DNA of 29,322 nucleotides from an uncultured Eubacterium sp. (GCA_934512155.1 CAKSWS010000017.1:1-29322); one strand, 5' to 3'. Positions 14,737 to 23,297 are shown, counted from the first letter of the stretch. The notes: generated from the sequence alone by a model not told the origin. Translations and numbers: made by a program.

Positions 14737-16017
14737 TTATTCACACATTATGCTCAGTGCTTTTTTGCCAATATCTTTTCTGAAATGTTTATTATCAAAA
14801 TTAATTTTTTCCACTGCCGAATATGCTTTATCAAGTGCGGATTGCAAATCACTGCCTGTAGCTGTTACGCCAAGAACCCTGCCGCCGGATGTAACAAGTT
14901 TACCGTCTTTAATTGCAGTACCTGCATGGTAAATCGTAACGCCTGACATTTGTCCGTTTTCAAGCCCTGTTATTTCAAGTCCCTTTTGATATGATTTAGG
15001 ATAACCGCCGGAAGCCATAATTACACAGGCACAAGCGTCATCACTCCACTGAATGTCAAGGTCGCTTAATGTTTCGTTATTAATTGCTTCAAAAATATCC
15101 ATAATATCTGTTTTAAGACGAGGCAAAACAACTTGTGTTTCAGGATCGCCGAAGCGGCAATTGTATTCAATTACCTTTGGACCTTTAGAAGTAAGCATTA
15201 ATCCAAAATAAAGGCAGCCTTTAAATGTTCTGCCCTCTTTATTCATAGCTTCAATGGTGGGGATAAATATTTCATCCATACACTGCTTTGCAACATCATC
15301 TGTATAGTAAGGATTTGGAGAAACTGTGCCCATGCCGCCGGTATTAAGTCCTTTATCACCATCAAGAGCTCTTTTATGATCCATTGATGAAACCATAGGT
15401 TTAACGCATTTGCCATCTGTAAAAGCAAGCACTGAAACCTCGGGACCTGTTAAAAATTCTTCTACAACAACGTTATTTCCGGATTCGCCGAAAATCTTAT
15501 CTTCCATAATTTCTTTAACGCCGGCTTCAGCCTCTTCCAAAGATTCCGGAATAATAACACCCTTACCCAAAGCTAACCCGTCTGCTTTAATAACTGTTGG
15601 AAATTCATTTTTTTCTTTAATATAATCTATAACATCTGCCGGATTATTAAACACTTTATATTCGGCAGTAGGAATATTATATTTTAACATAAGATTTTTT
15701 GAAAATACTTTTGAGCCTTCAATTATTGCGGCATTCGCCTTAGGTCCGAATGTTTTGAATCCGGCTTCATTTAAAGCATCAACCATACCGGCAACCAACG
15801 GATCATCAGGTGCAACAACAACAAAATCTGCTTTAATTTCTTTTGCAAGATTTACAACGCCCTTAACATCTGTTGCAGACACGTTATAACATGTTGCATC
15901 ATAAGAAATGCCGCCGTTACCCGGACAACATGCAACTTCGGTTACCTTTTTTGATTCTTTGATTTTTTTAATTAAAGCGTGTTCTCTTCCGCCGCCGCCT
16001 ACTACCAATACTTTCAT
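14737..16017 (-). CDS. purD: Phosphoribosylamine--glycine ligase (GAR synthetase)
   Basis: The 426-residue cytosolic ATP-grasp enzyme joins phosphoribosylamine and glycine in the second step of IMP synthesis. The N-terminal domain begins MKVLVVGGGGREHALIKKI, followed by the PGNGG loop. The ATP-grasp core has FPTVIKADGLALGKGV and VVVEEFLTGPEVSVLAF, then GGMGTVSPNPYY and the Mg-binding EYNCRFGDPETQVVLP. The C-terminal barrel ends near the stop. Length is normal. It is the last gene of the purine cluster but lies 131 bases after purO, with a candidate terminator, its own promoter candidate and a leader block shared with purE. No convincing terminator follows. Confidence 0.97.
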   Translation of the reverse strand: MKVLVVGGGGREHALIKKIKESKKVTEVACCPGNGGISYDATCYNVSATDVKGVVNLAKEIKADFVVVAPDDPLVAGMVDALNEAGFKTFGPKANAAIIEGSKVFSKNLMLKYNIPTAEYKVFNNPADVIDYIKEKNEFPTVIKADGLALGKGVIIPESLEEAEAGVKEIMEDKIFGESGNNVVVEEFLTGPEVSVLAFTDGKCVKPMVSSMDHKRALDGDKGLNTGGMGTVSPNPYYTDDVAKQCMDEIFIPTIEAMNKEGRTFKGCLYFGLMLTSKGPKVIEYNCRFGDPETQVVLPRLKTDIMDIFEAINNETLSDLDIQWSDDACACVIMASGGYPKSYQKGLEITGLENGQMSGVTIYHAGTAIKDGKLVTSGGRVLGVTATGSDLQSALDKAYSAVEKINFDNKHFRKDIGKKALSIMCE

Positions 16018-16043
16018 ACTAATTTACAGCCTTTCCGACTGCT
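16015..16043 (-). promoter_or_regulatory. Shared pur leader block upstream of purD
   Basis: The minus-strand sequence around the ribosome-binding site and ATG (AGCAGTCGGAAAGGCTGTAA and on to GTATG) aligns with the block before purE (19032-19062): 25 of 29 aligned bases match, all four mismatches are transitions, and there is one 2-base gap. A 12-base core, GTCGGAAAGGCT, is identical. A local hairpin, CAGTC/GGCTG around a GGAAA loop, would place the AAAGG site partly in the stem. The function is unknown. Confidence 0.55.
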
Positions 16044-16074
16044 CACGAATCATCTATAATCCGCATGGCAATCT

Positions 16075-16102
16075 ATGATAAATTTTATTACTTATGTTTC
16101 AA
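16075..16102 (-). promoter_or_regulatory. Candidate promoter of purD
   Basis: On the minus strand TTGAAA (16097-16102) and TATCAT (16075-16080) are separated by 16 bases, downstream of the hairpin that follows purO. It would start RNA near 16068, about 50 bases before purD. Confidence 0.4.
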
Positions 16103-16117
16103 AGTATTTATACAACA

Positions 16118-16144
16118 AACAAAGGGAGGCTATGCTCCCTTGTT
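16118..16144 (-). terminator. Candidate terminator after purO
   Basis: AAGGGAG (16122-16128) and CTCCCTT (16135-16141), extended by AACAA/TTGTT with a bulged base, form a GC-containing hairpin just beyond purO. On the minus strand TTTGTTTGTTG follows, a poor T tract, so termination may be partial. Confidence 0.5.
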
Positions 16145-16148
16145 AAAA

Positions 16149-16853
16149 TTACTTGTTTTTATTAATAATTCTTGATTGCTCCTTGCCTGTTTCAAGATTG
16201 ATAAAACGAGTGAAAAGAGAAACCTTGTTATCCTTATTAAGATTATTCCAAACAAGATTTGTTAATTCGTCAATATCATCTGTATTAATTTCAACAGGTG
16301 TCGGTTCGCCTTCAAATGAAGGAATAGGGTTTCCGTCGCACTTATATGTATGAATAAAATGACCCAAACCTGCTGTGGCAGGATATTCATAAAAAAATCT
16401 TAAACATTGAGGTTTACCCATATTTGATTTAAGAATAGAAAGGTTATAATCACCGTTTGGCTTTACAACGCCTGAAATTCTTGGGGTATAATTAGGTTCA
16501 TCAGGTTCAAATTCACGTGTTAAAAGAGCGTGACGATAACAATGACCTTCACTCATAAAATCATAAATTGTATCTGTTTGATCACCGTTTGTAACAATGG
16601 TTTTACCGTCAAGCTTTAAAACAGGATTGTAAATTATAAGAGATGGGTCGGTCATTTTAGATTCATCAAATGCCTTTGTGCGAATTCCGCCTCTTTCATT
16701 TTCTTCAAAAATTCTGTTTCTGCTGTTTTCACTTCTGCCCATAATAAAATAAACAATTACAGCATTTTTTCCGTTTTTTGATTTTCCTAAAACTATTCCT
16801 CTGCCCGGATAAGAATTAGTTGATAATTCTTTTTCAAGTGTTGTTACTTCCAT
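16149..16853 (-). CDS. purO: PurO-type IMP cyclohydrolase
   Basis: The 234-residue product matches the IMP cyclohydrolase family first known from archaea (PurO): YPGRGI at ~15-20, IMGRSENSRNR at ~37-47, and later DGDYNLSI-like and YEYPATAGLGHFIHTY segments. It closes FAICAR to IMP, the last step of de novo IMP synthesis, a job done in most bacteria by the C-terminal or N-terminal parts of bifunctional PurH. Its presence implies that the AICAR formyltransferase step is carried by a separate protein elsewhere in the genome. GAGGTG overlapping the purN stop provides its ribosome-binding site; the gap to purN is 9 bases, so the genes are coupled. Archaeal PurO is about 200 residues, so the length fits. 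Confidence 0.88.
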   Translation of the reverse strand: MEVTTLEKELSTNSYPGRGIVLGKSKNGKNAVIVYFIMGRSENSRNRIFEENERGGIRTKAFDESKMTDPSLIIYNPVLKLDGKTIVTNGDQTDTIYDFMSEGHCYRHALLTREFEPDEPNYTPRISGVVKPNGDYNLSILKSNMGKPQCLRFFYEYPATAGLGHFIHTYKCDGNPIPSFEGEPTPVEINTDDIDELTNLVWNNLNKDNKVSLFTRFINLETGKEQSRIINKNK

Positions 16854-16862
16854 ATTTGCACC

Positions 16863-17486
16863 TCATATAATTTCTGTTTTATTACCATTAATTTTAATTC
16901 TGCCCTGACAAAACAGTGATACTGCTTTTGGAAGAATTTCCCATTCAGCCTGGCGCATTACACGATATTGAAGAATATCCTCATTATCGCCTTGTTCAAC
17001 GGGAACGGCTTTTTGAAGAATTATTGCGCCGCCGTCTGTAATTTCATTAACAAAATGTGCCGTGGCACCTGTTACCTTAACACCGCTTTCAAGAACAGCG
17101 GTATGCACCTTCTTACCATAAAATCCATCGCCGCAAAAAAGCGGAATAAGGCTTGGATGAATATTAATAATTCTGTTTCTGTATTTGCTTACAAGTTCTT
17201 CACCCAAAATAGAAAGAAATCCTGCAAGGACAATTAAATCTATATTTTTATTTTTAATAACGGACAAAATTGCTTTGTCATATTCTTCTTTACTTGAATA
17301 GTCTTTTCTTGAAACCACAGCAGTTTCAATGCCTGCTTTTTTTGCTCTTTCAATAGCATAAGCATTGCTGTTTGAAGCAAGAACAAAAGTTATTTTGCCA
17401 TTTTTGATTTCGCCACGGCTTTCAGCGTCAATAAGAGCCTGAAGATTTGTGCCGCCGCCTGATACGAAAACAGCAATATTCATCAT
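16863..17486 (-). CDS. purN: Phosphoribosylglycinamide formyltransferase 1
   Basis: The 207-residue cytosolic enzyme transfers a formyl group from 10-formyltetrahydrofolate to GAR, the third step of purine synthesis. It has the N-terminal phosphate loop (VFVSGGGTNLQALID), the catalytic segment INIHPSLIP with its Asn and His, and the essential Asp in NEITDGGAII. Length is normal (E. coli has 212). The start codon overlaps the purM stop as ATGA (17483-17486), which points to translational coupling; a second ATG follows at once (17483-17481). Confidence 0.97.
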   Translation of the reverse strand: MMNIAVFVSGGGTNLQALIDAESRGEIKNGKITFVLASNSNAYAIERAKKAGIETAVVSRKDYSSKEEYDKAILSVIKNKNIDLIVLAGFLSILGEELVSKYRNRIINIHPSLIPLFCGDGFYGKKVHTAVLESGVKVTGATAHFVNEITDGGAIILQKAVPVEQGDNEDILQYRVMRQAEWEILPKAVSLFCQGRIKINGNKTEII

Positions 17487-18520
17487 ACCAATTCAACACC
17501 TTTTTCGCCATTTTTGATTTCACCAACAACTGCTGCCTGTTCACCTGCGTTATTAAGAATTCTGACTGCTTCGTCCGCTTTATCATTATCTACTGCAATG
17601 ATTAAGCCATTACCCATATTAAATGTATTATACATATCTCTTTCAGGAATGTTGCCTACTTTTTGAATTAAATCAAAAATAGGCTTTTTAAAGCACTTAT
17701 CTTTTTCAATAACGGCAAGTGTATTATCATTTAACATTCTTGGAACATTTTCATAAAATCCACCGCCTGTAATATGTGAAATAGCATTAACATTAACACT
17801 TTCCATAAGTGAAATAAGCGGTTTAACATAAATTCTTGTAGGAGTTAAAAGAACCTCGCCCAATGTTCCGTCAAGTTCATCATATTTATTATTAATGGTT
17901 TTCTCATTAATGTCAAAAACCTTTCTTACAAGAGAAAAACCGTTTGAATGTACACCCGATGAAGCAACAGCAATAAGTGCATCACCTGCTTTAAGATTTT
18001 CACCGGAAACAAGCTTATCCTTATCACCAATACCAACAGTAAAGCCTGCAAGGTCATATTCCTCATCTGGCATTAAACCGGGATGTTCGGCTGTTTCACC
18101 GCCAACAAGGGCACATCCAGACTGCACGCAGCCTTCTGCAACACCTTTAACGATTTGCTCAATTTTTTCCGGATAATTTTTACCGCAAGCAATATAATCA
18201 AGGAAAAATAACGGTTTTGCACCACTGCAAGCAACGTCATTAACACACATTGCAACGCAATCAATACCGATAGTATCATGCTTATCCATAAGAAAAGCGA
18301 GTTTAAGTTTAGTTCCCACACCGTCTGTTCCACTAACAAGAACAGGATTTTTATAATCTTTTGCAGCAATTTCAAACATTCCGCCAAAGCCGCCGATACC
18401 GCCGATTACACCGGGAATAGTTGTTCTTTTAACATGAGATTTAATAAGTTCTACCGATTCGTAACCGGCAGTAACGTCTACACCTGCAGCTGCATAGCTT
18501 TCGCTGAAACTTTTTTCCAT
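17483..18520 (-). CDS. purM: Phosphoribosylformylglycinamidine cyclo-ligase (AIR synthetase)
   Basis: The 345-residue enzyme makes aminoimidazole ribotide from FGAM and ATP. Family motifs are visible: YAAAGVDVTAGYESVELIK at the start, LVSGTDGVGTKLKLAF, DCVAMCVNDVACSGAKPLFF (catalytic Asp and metal site), GCALVGGETAEHPG, GVHSNGFSLVR and ISHITGGGFYENVPRML. The start at 18520 is chosen because AGGAG lies eight bases before it and the length matches the family; the frame is open 66 bases further upstream into purE, but that extension lacks a site. It lies 16 bases after purE and overlaps purN. Confidence 0.98.
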   Translation of the reverse strand: MEKSFSESYAAAGVDVTAGYESVELIKSHVKRTTIPGVIGGIGGFGGMFEIAAKDYKNPVLVSGTDGVGTKLKLAFLMDKHDTIGIDCVAMCVNDVACSGAKPLFFLDYIACGKNYPEKIEQIVKGVAEGCVQSGCALVGGETAEHPGLMPDEEYDLAGFTVGIGDKDKLVSGENLKAGDALIAVASSGVHSNGFSLVRKVFDINEKTINNKYDELDGTLGEVLLTPTRIYVKPLISLMESVNVNAISHITGGGFYENVPRMLNDNTLAVIEKDKCFKKPIFDLIQKVGNIPERDMYNTFNMGNGLIIAVDNDKADEAVRILNNAGEQAAVVGEIKNGEKGVELV

Positions 18521-18536
18521 ATTTATTCTCCTATAA

Positions 18537-19034
18537 TTATAATTCCTTAATTTTTTCTTGAAGGGCCTTATCTTTTTCAATAACATTCTGTGCCATATCA
18601 GCCCTCATTTTTTGCAATTTTTCGGAAAGTTCGTTATCCGCAACCGCAAGTATTTCTGCGGCAAGCAATGCGGCATTTTTAGCAGCATTTACGCCAACAG
18701 TTGCAACCGGAATTCCGGGAGGCATCATAACAGTTGCAAGCATTGCATCCATTCCGTCAAGCACCTTTGCCGAACAAGGTATACCTATAACGGGAAGAGT
18801 TGTGGAAGCGGCAAGAACACCGCCTAAATGAGCAGCCATTCCTGCGGCGGCAATAATTACGCCAAAGCCGTTTGAAACGGCATTTTCAGCAAATTTTTGA
18901 GCTTGTTTAGGAGTTCTGTGAGCACTCATAACTCTTACTTCAGTTTCAATACCCAATTCCTTTAACTGCTTGATTGCCGGTGCTACAACAGGCAAATCGC
19001 TGTCTGAGCCCATAATGATTGCAACTTTTTTCAT
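18537..19034 (-). CDS. purE: N5-carboxyaminoimidazole ribonucleotide mutase
   Basis: The 165-residue class I PurE converts N5-CAIR to CAIR. Key segments are GSDSD at 9-13, the SAHRTP loop at 37-42 with the catalytic His39, AAAGMAAHLGG at 62-72, and the C-terminal NAAKNAALLAAEIL. The start at 19034 (MKKVAIIMGS) is preferred over the in-frame ATG at 19046: the AAAGG site lies only about two bases from the upstream ATG, and the homologous leader before purD has the same layout relative to its single ATG. It is the first gene of the purine cluster; purK, which makes its substrate, is not in the window. Confidence 0.96.
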   Translation of the reverse strand: MKKVAIIMGSDSDLPVVAPAIKQLKELGIETEVRVMSAHRTPKQAQKFAENAVSNGFGVIIAAAGMAAHLGGVLAASTTLPVIGIPCSAKVLDGMDAMLATVMMPPGIPVATVGVNAAKNAALLAAEILAVADNELSEKLQKMRADMAQNVIEKDKALQEKIKEL

Positions 19035-19062
19035 ACAATAATCCATAGCCTTTCCGACCGCT
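19032..19062 (-). promoter_or_regulatory. Shared pur leader block upstream of purE
   Basis: The minus-strand block AGCGGTCGGAAAGGCTATGG through GTATG is the partner of the purD block at 16015-16043. In addition GACCGC (complement of 19091-19096) can pair with GCGGTC (complement of 19056-19061). The equivalent purD segments are GATTGC and GCAGTC, which also pair, with one U-A for C-G swap and one wobble. Locally ATAGC/GCTAT can form a hairpin around the ribosome-binding site. This suggests a structured leader; two copies alone do not prove it. Confidence 0.5.
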
Positions 19063-19144
19063 ATATAATTAAAAAACCATACTTAATGCTGCGGTCTGCA
19101 CAAAAAGCATAAAGGTAATTTAACGAAATTTAAGAAAAAATCTA

Positions 19145-19173
19145 TATATAACAGATTTTTAAATATTTTACAA
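19145..19173 (-). promoter_or_regulatory. Candidate promoter of the purE operon
   Basis: On the minus strand TTGTAA (19168-19173) and TATATA (19145-19150) are separated by 17 bases. It would give a leader of about 100 bases before purE. The region is very AT-rich, so the match is not decisive. Confidence 0.35.
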
Positions 19174-19206
19174 TATAAGCCGTTTATTTTCAATAGTAAG
19201 GACGAA

Positions 19207-19247
19207 AAAAATAAAAAAAGAAAAAGGCAATCCGAAGATTGCCTTTT
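19207..19247 (-). terminator. Terminator of the spc-alpha ribosomal protein operon
   Basis: A perfect 11-bp stem, AAAAGGCAATC (19222-19232) and GATTGCCTTTT (19237-19247) with a CGAA loop, is followed on the minus strand by a long T-rich run (complement of 19207-19221). It lies 25 bases after rplQ. Confidence 0.92.
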
Positions 19248-19271
19248 GAATGGTTTTATATAAGCATTATC

Positions 19272-19613
19272 TTAAACAAGTTCGATGATGCACATTTCAG
19301 CAGCATCGCCACGACGTGGACCTGTTTTGATAATACGGCAATAACCGCCGTTTCTGTCTTGATACTTTGGAGCGATTTCATCAAAAAGTTTGCTTACAGT
19401 ATCTTCTTTAGTAACATAAGCAAGCACTTGTCTTCTTGAATGAAGGGTGTTCTCTTTGGCGAGAGTAATCATTTTCTCAGCCATAGGACGAACTTCCTTT
19501 GCTCTGGTAACGGTTGTTTCAATCTTGCCGTTTGTTAAAAGTAAAGTTACCATTCCTCTGAGCATTGCTTTTCTGTGGTCAGTAGTTCTGCCCAATTTTC
19601 TGGTACCTGGCAT
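19272..19613 (-). CDS. rplQ: 50S ribosomal protein bL17
   Basis: The 113-residue protein shows the family start ([20 protein letters not shown]), the central [19 protein letters not shown] and the C-terminal [20 protein letters not shown]. It binds 23S rRNA near the exit tunnel. It is the last gene of the cluster, 14 bases after rpoA, in the standard position before a terminator. Confidence 0.98.
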   Translation of the reverse strand: MPGTRKLGRTTDHRKAMLRGMVTLLLTNGKIETTVTRAKEVRPMAEKMITLAKENTLHSRRQVLAYVTKEDTVSKLFDEIAPKYQDRNGGYCRIIKTGPRRGDAAEMCIIELV

Positions 19614-19627
19614 AGAAATTCCCTCCT

Positions 19628-20584
19628 TTAGTCCTCTTCATGACTAAGTCCGAATCCAAGTGAAGAAAGCTTTGCAATAACTTCGTCAAGGCTCTTTCTT
19701 CCCAGGTTTCTGACCTTCATCATATCTTCTTCGGATTTACCGATTAAATCTTCTACTGTGTTAATACCTGCTCTCTTCAAGCAGTTAAATGAACGAACTG
19801 AAAGATCAAGTTCTTCAATGGTCATTTCAAGAACTTTTTCTTTTCCGTCATCATCCTTTTCAACCATAATTTCTTTGTTACCAACCTCTTCTGAAAGGTC
19901 TACAAATAATTTAAGGTGGTCATTAAGGATTTTAGCAGCAAGAGAAGCTGCTTCATCTGCCGGAATAGTTCCGTCTGTTTCAACATCAAGAATCAACTTA
20001 TCAAGGTCTGTTTGTTGGCCTACACGGGTATTTTCAACAGTATAATTAACCTTAAGAACAGGAGTATAGATTGAGTCAATGGCAATTGTGCCGATTGGTA
20101 AATCCATAATCTGCTTATTACGGTCGCAAGGAACATATCCTCTGCCACCGTCTGCAGTAAGTTCCATAATAACTTCTGCACCTTCATCAAGATAAGCAAT
20201 GTGAAGGTCGGGGTTAAGAATCTCTACATCAGAACTGTGTTCAATATCGCCGGCAGTGATTTCACCTTCGCCGCTTGCTTTAATGTAAAGAGTTTTTGCT
20301 GAATCATCATGTATTTTAAGAATAACATTTTTAAGATTAAGAACAATCTCAGTAACATCTTCCTTAACATGAGGAATAGTAGAAAATTCGTGTAAAACAC
20401 CATCAATCTTAACAGAAGTGATAGCATAGCCCGGAAGTGAAGAGAGAAGAACTCTTCTCATACCGTTTCCGAGAGTTGTGCCGAAACCTCTTTCAAGAGG
20501 TTCAACAACAAACTTACCTACGCTTCTGCTTCCTTGAGTAGATAACTCTACTATCTCGATATTAGGCTTATCAATTTCAATCAT
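19628..20584 (-). CDS. rpoA: DNA-directed RNA polymerase subunit alpha
   Basis: The 318-residue subunit has the N-terminal assembly domain ([28 protein letters not shown], split by conserved Gly and Arg residues; about 1-230) that dimerises and nucleates beta and beta', a linker rich in Asp and Lys, and the C-terminal helix-hairpin-helix domain (~250-310, [16 protein letters not shown] then [11 protein letters not shown]) that touches UP elements and activators. Length is typical of Firmicutes. AGGAGG precedes the ATG. Confidence 0.98.
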   Translation of the reverse strand: MIEIDKPNIEIVELSTQGSRSVGKFVVEPLERGFGTTLGNGMRRVLLSSLPGYAITSVKIDGVLHEFSTIPHVKEDVTEIVLNLKNVILKIHDDSAKTLYIKASGEGEITAGDIEHSSDVEILNPDLHIAYLDEGAEVIMELTADGGRGYVPCDRNKQIMDLPIGTIAIDSIYTPVLKVNYTVENTRVGQQTDLDKLILDVETDGTIPADEAASLAAKILNDHLKLFVDLSEEVGNKEIMVEKDDDGKEKVLEMTIEELDLSVRSFNCLKRAGINTVEDLIGKSEEDMMKVRNLGRKSLDEVIAKLSSLGFGLSHEED

Positions 20585-20639
20585 TTAAAAGCCTCCTAAA
20601 ATAAATTTTGTTGCACTAAATAAAAGAAATGATCAACTA

Positions 20640-21266
20640 TTATTTAGAGTAGAACTCGACGATTAAATGCTCTTCAACCGGAGTTTCGATTTCTTCTCTC
20701 TCAGGAGTTCTAAGAACCTTAACTTCCATAGCATCTTTGTTTGCTTCCATCCACATCGGAACCGGACGTGAACCATTGCTTTCAACAAGGTTCTTAAACT
20801 CATCTGTTGATTTGCTTGTTTCTTTAACAGCAACAACATCACCGGCAGAAAGAAGGTAAGAAGGAATATCTACCTTTGTTCCGTTAACAGTGAAATGAGC
20901 GTGGTTAACAAGCTGACGAGCCTGAGCTCTTGAGCTTGCGAAACCTGCTTCATAAACTACATTATCTAAACGACTTTCACAAATCTGAAGAAGGTTGGTA
21001 CCTGTTACACCGGCCTTTCTTTCAGCCATAAGGAAATATTTGTGGAACTGGCCTTCTGCAACACCGTAGTAACGGCGAGCTGATTGCTTTGCACGAAGCT
21101 GAAGACCGTATTCAGAAGTCTTTTTGCGGTTTTGACCATGTTGGCCTGGTGCATATGAACGACGTTCAAGTGCACATTTACCTGTGTAGCATCTGTCTCC
21201 CTTTAAGAAAAGCTTTTTTCCTTCACGGCGGCAGAGCTTGCATGCAGGACCTGTATATCTTGCCAT
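20640..21266 (-). CDS. rpsD: 30S ribosomal protein uS4
   Basis: The 208-residue primary 16S rRNA-binding protein begins [20 protein letters not shown] and keeps the Cys-containing N terminus (C9, C12, with C26 and C31 nearby) that fits a zinc-binding form. The S4 RNA-binding domain at ~98-160 includes [20 protein letters not shown] and HFTVNG. In many bacteria S4 represses its own operon, but I see no proven leader here. It sits in the usual place between rpsK and rpoA. Confidence 0.98.
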   Translation of the reverse strand: MARYTGPACKLCRREGKKLFLKGDRCYTGKCALERRSYAPGQHGQNRKKTSEYGLQLRAKQSARRYYGVAEGQFHKYFLMAERKAGVTGTNLLQICESRLDNVVYEAGFASSRAQARQLVNHAHFTVNGTKVDIPSYLLSAGDVVAVKETSKSTDEFKNLVESNGSRPVPMWMEANKDAMEVKVLRTPEREEIETPVEEHLIVEFYSK

Positions 21267-21287
21267 ATCAAGTAACCTCCAATTATA

Positions 21288-21683
21288 CTATACGCGACGT
21301 CTCTTTGGCGGACGGCAGCCATTATGCGGGATAGGAGTAACATCTTTGATAAGAGTAACGCTGAGACCTACTGTTTCAAGCGCTCTTATTGCGGATTCAC
21401 GGCCGGCTCCCGGTCCTTTAACATAAACTTCAACAGTTTTCATACCGTGTTCCATTGCAGCCTTTGCAGCTGTTTCAGCAGCTGTTTGTGCAGCGAATGG
21501 AGTTGACTTTCTTGAGCCTCTGAAGCCCATTTCACCTGCTGATGCCCAAGAAACAGCATTTCCCTGCATATCAGCAATAGTTACGATAGTGTTGTTGAAG
21601 GTTGACTGGATATGAACTGTACCACGCTCAATATTCTTCTTCTCACGGCGTTTGCGAGAAGTTGTGGTTTTCTTTGTAGCCAT
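21288..21683 (-). CDS. rpsK: 30S ribosomal protein uS11
   Basis: The 131-residue protein of the 30S platform has a basic N terminus ([18 protein letters not shown]), then [19 protein letters not shown] and the conserved [15 protein letters not shown] and [18 protein letters not shown] ending. It contacts the 3' end of 16S rRNA and the mRNA exit region. The start follows GGAGGAAA, 18 bases after rpsM. Confidence 0.98.
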   Translation of the reverse strand: MATKKTTTSRKRREKKNIERGTVHIQSTFNNTIVTIADMQGNAVSWASAGEMGFRGSRKSTPFAAQTAAETAAKAAMEHGMKTVEVYVKGPGAGRESAIRALETVGLSVTLIKDVTPIPHNGCRPPKRRRV

Positions 21684-21701
21684 ATTTGTTTCCTCCTACA
21701 A

Positions 21702-22070
21702 TTATTTCTTCTTGTTTGCTATTGTTTTCTTCGGACCCTTACGAGTACGAGCATTGTTCTTAGAAGTTTGACCTCTTACAGGGAGACCTTTTCTATGACG
21801 AATGCCACGATAGCAACCGATTTCTATAAGTCTTTTGATATCAAATGCAACATCTCTGCGAAGATCACCTTCAACTGTTACATTCTTTTCAATATAATCA
21901 CGAATTTTAGAAACTTCATCCTCTGACAAATCTCTGCAACGAGTGTCGGGATTAATTCCTGTTGCGTTGATAATTTGAGTAGCTGTTGTTCTGCCGATAC
22001 CATAGATATAGGTGAGGCCGATTTCTACTCTTTTATCATTAGGTAAGTCAACACCTGAAATACGTGCCAT
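21702..22070 (-). CDS. rpsM: 30S ribosomal protein uS13
   Basis: The 122-residue protein of the 30S head begins [20 protein letters not shown] and has [11 protein letters not shown], the central [15 protein letters not shown] and a basic tail ([15 protein letters not shown]) that reaches the P-site tRNA. Gene order and length are standard. Confidence 0.98.
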   Translation of the reverse strand: MARISGVDLPNDKRVEIGLTYIYGIGRTTATQIINATGINPDTRCRDLSEDEVSKIRDYIEKNVTVEGDLRRDVAFDIKRLIEIGCYRGIRHRKGLPVRGQTSKNNARTRKGPKKTIANKKK

Positions 22071-22102
22071 TTTACAGTTTACCTCCGATTATTAGTTCAG
22101 GA

Positions 22103-22216
22103 TTAGCCCTGACGCTGTTTATGCTTTGGATTTTCACAGATAACCATTACTTTTCCATTGCGTTTAATTACTTTGCATTTATCGCAAATTTTCTTTACAG
22201 AAGGTCTAACTTTCAT
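22103..22216 (-). CDS. rpmJ: 50S ribosomal protein bL36
   Basis: This 37-residue gene is short but clear: on the minus strand it reads [20 protein letters not shown] followed by [17 protein letters not shown] and TAA. C11, C14, C27 and H32 form the zinc site of the C+ type of bL36. An AGGAGGA site precedes the ATG at 22216. It lies between infA and rpsM as in other Firmicutes. Confidence 0.97.
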   Translation of the reverse strand: MKVRPSVKKICDKCKVIKRNGKVMVICENPKHKQRQG

Positions 22217-22237
22217 TTTTGAATATCCTCCTTTAAT

Positions 22238-22456
22238 TTACTTTGAGCGCCAAATTATACGACCCTTTGTGAGATCGTAAGGAGACATCTCAATTGTTAC
22301 CTTATCACCGGGAAGAATACGAATGTTATTCATTCTAAGCTTTCCGCTGATATGGGCTAAAATAATGTGATCGTTTTGAAGTGATACCTTAAAAGTTGTA
22401 TTAGGCAAAACTTCAACCACAGTACCTTCAACTTCAATCATATCTGACTTAGACAT
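22238..22456 (-). CDS. infA: Translation initiation factor IF-1
   Basis: The 72-residue OB-fold factor binds the ribosomal A site during initiation. Family sequence is visible throughout ([47 protein letters not shown]). The start is ATG at 22456, seven bases after GAGG. An in-frame TTG three bases upstream is too close to that site to be preferred. The 90 bases between it and map hold only a small hairpin. Confidence 0.97.
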   Translation of the reverse strand: MSKSDMIEVEGTVVEVLPNTTFKVSLQNDHIILAHISGKLRMNNIRILPGDKVTIEMSPYDLTKGRIIWRSK

Positions 22457-22546
22457 CAATTTACCTCGCTGTATTTAATACGATTTAAGATGTTTAATAT
22501 TTAACTGGAATCACATTGCGGCGTAATCGCCTACAATTGATTTAAC

Positions 22547-23296
22547 CTAAACGACTGTCATTATAACCGGTCCGTTAGACGTTATTGCAATAGTGTGCTC
22601 GAAGTGAGCAGCAAGCTTTCCGTCTGCCGTAACAACCGTCCAGCCGTCTGCAAGTTGTTTTACCTTATAGGTTCCCTGATTGATCATCGGTTCAATTGCC
22701 AATGTCATTCCGGGTAACAGTCTGATACCACGACCTTCGTGCCCGAAGTTAGGTACACTTGGATCTTCATGAAGTTTGGTTCCCACACCATGTCCGACGA
22801 AATCACGAACAACGCCGTAACCTCTTTCTTCACAATATGTTTGAACCGCATGGCCAATATCGCCGATTCTGTTGCCGGGCACAGCCTGTTCAATACCTTT
22901 ATAAAGGCTTTCACGGGTTGTGTCTATCAGCCGCTGTGCTTCGGGAGAGCAAGTCCCTGCCACAAATGTTGCAGCATTATCGCCGTTATAACCATTCTTG
23001 GCAGCTCCTAAATCTATACTTACAATATCACCCTCTTGGATGATTCTGTTAGATTTAGGAATGCCGTGAATAACTTCATTATTTATAGATATACATGCAG
23101 TGGCAGGAAAATCGTACAAGCCCAAAAAGTTAGGCGTTGCACCACGCTTTTTGATTAAATCATAAGCGATTTTATCTATTTCTTTTGTAGAAACGCCAGG
23201 TTTAACAGCCTGACCTGCCACCATTAATGCTTCGGCAGAAATTTGGCAAGCTTCCTTCATAAGCTCTAATTCTCTGCTGCTTTTAAGCACTACCAT
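22547..23296 (-). CDS. map: Methionine aminopeptidase, type I
   Basis: The 249-residue cytosolic metalloenzyme removes the initiator Met from new proteins. The five metal ligands are visible: D95 (VSIDLG), D106 (NGDNAATF), H169 (FVGHGVG), E202 (IEPM) and E233 (FEHT), with the conserved H78. The start at 23296 is chosen because GGAGG lies six bases before it; the frame is open for seven more codons upstream into adk without a site. It ends in TAG. Its start overlaps the ribosome-binding region at the adk stop by close packing, so translation is probably coupled. Confidence 0.97.
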   Translation of the reverse strand: MVVLKSSRELELMKEACQISAEALMVAGQAVKPGVSTKEIDKIAYDLIKKRGATPNFLGLYDFPATACISINNEVIHGIPKSNRIIQEGDIVSIDLGAAKNGYNGDNAATFVAGTCSPEAQRLIDTTRESLYKGIEQAVPGNRIGDIGHAVQTYCEERGYGVVRDFVGHGVGTKLHEDPSVPNFGHEGRGIRLLPGMTLAIEPMINQGTYKVKQLADGWTVVTADGKLAAHFEHTIAITSNGPVIMTVV

Positions 23297-23297
23297 G

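Noticed and set aside
19141..19165. AT-only hairpin (AAAAATCT/AGATTTTT) as a terminator
   Set aside because: The stem has almost no GC pairs and overlaps the candidate purE promoter; a much better terminator for rplQ lies at 19207-19247.
19032..19206. Known purine, ZTP or PRPP riboswitch upstream of purE
   Set aside because: I could not find the conserved core sequences of these classes in either the purE or the purD leader; the shared block is reported as an unknown element instead.
22103..22216. Absence of rpmJ between infA and rpsM
   Set aside because: The gene is present as a 37-codon frame that is simply short; likewise rpmD at 25761-25940.
22516..22536. Small hairpin between map and infA (GGCG/CGCC) as a terminator or attenuator
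   Set aside because: There is no T tract on the minus strand and the stem is only four strong pairs; genes on both sides belong to one operon.
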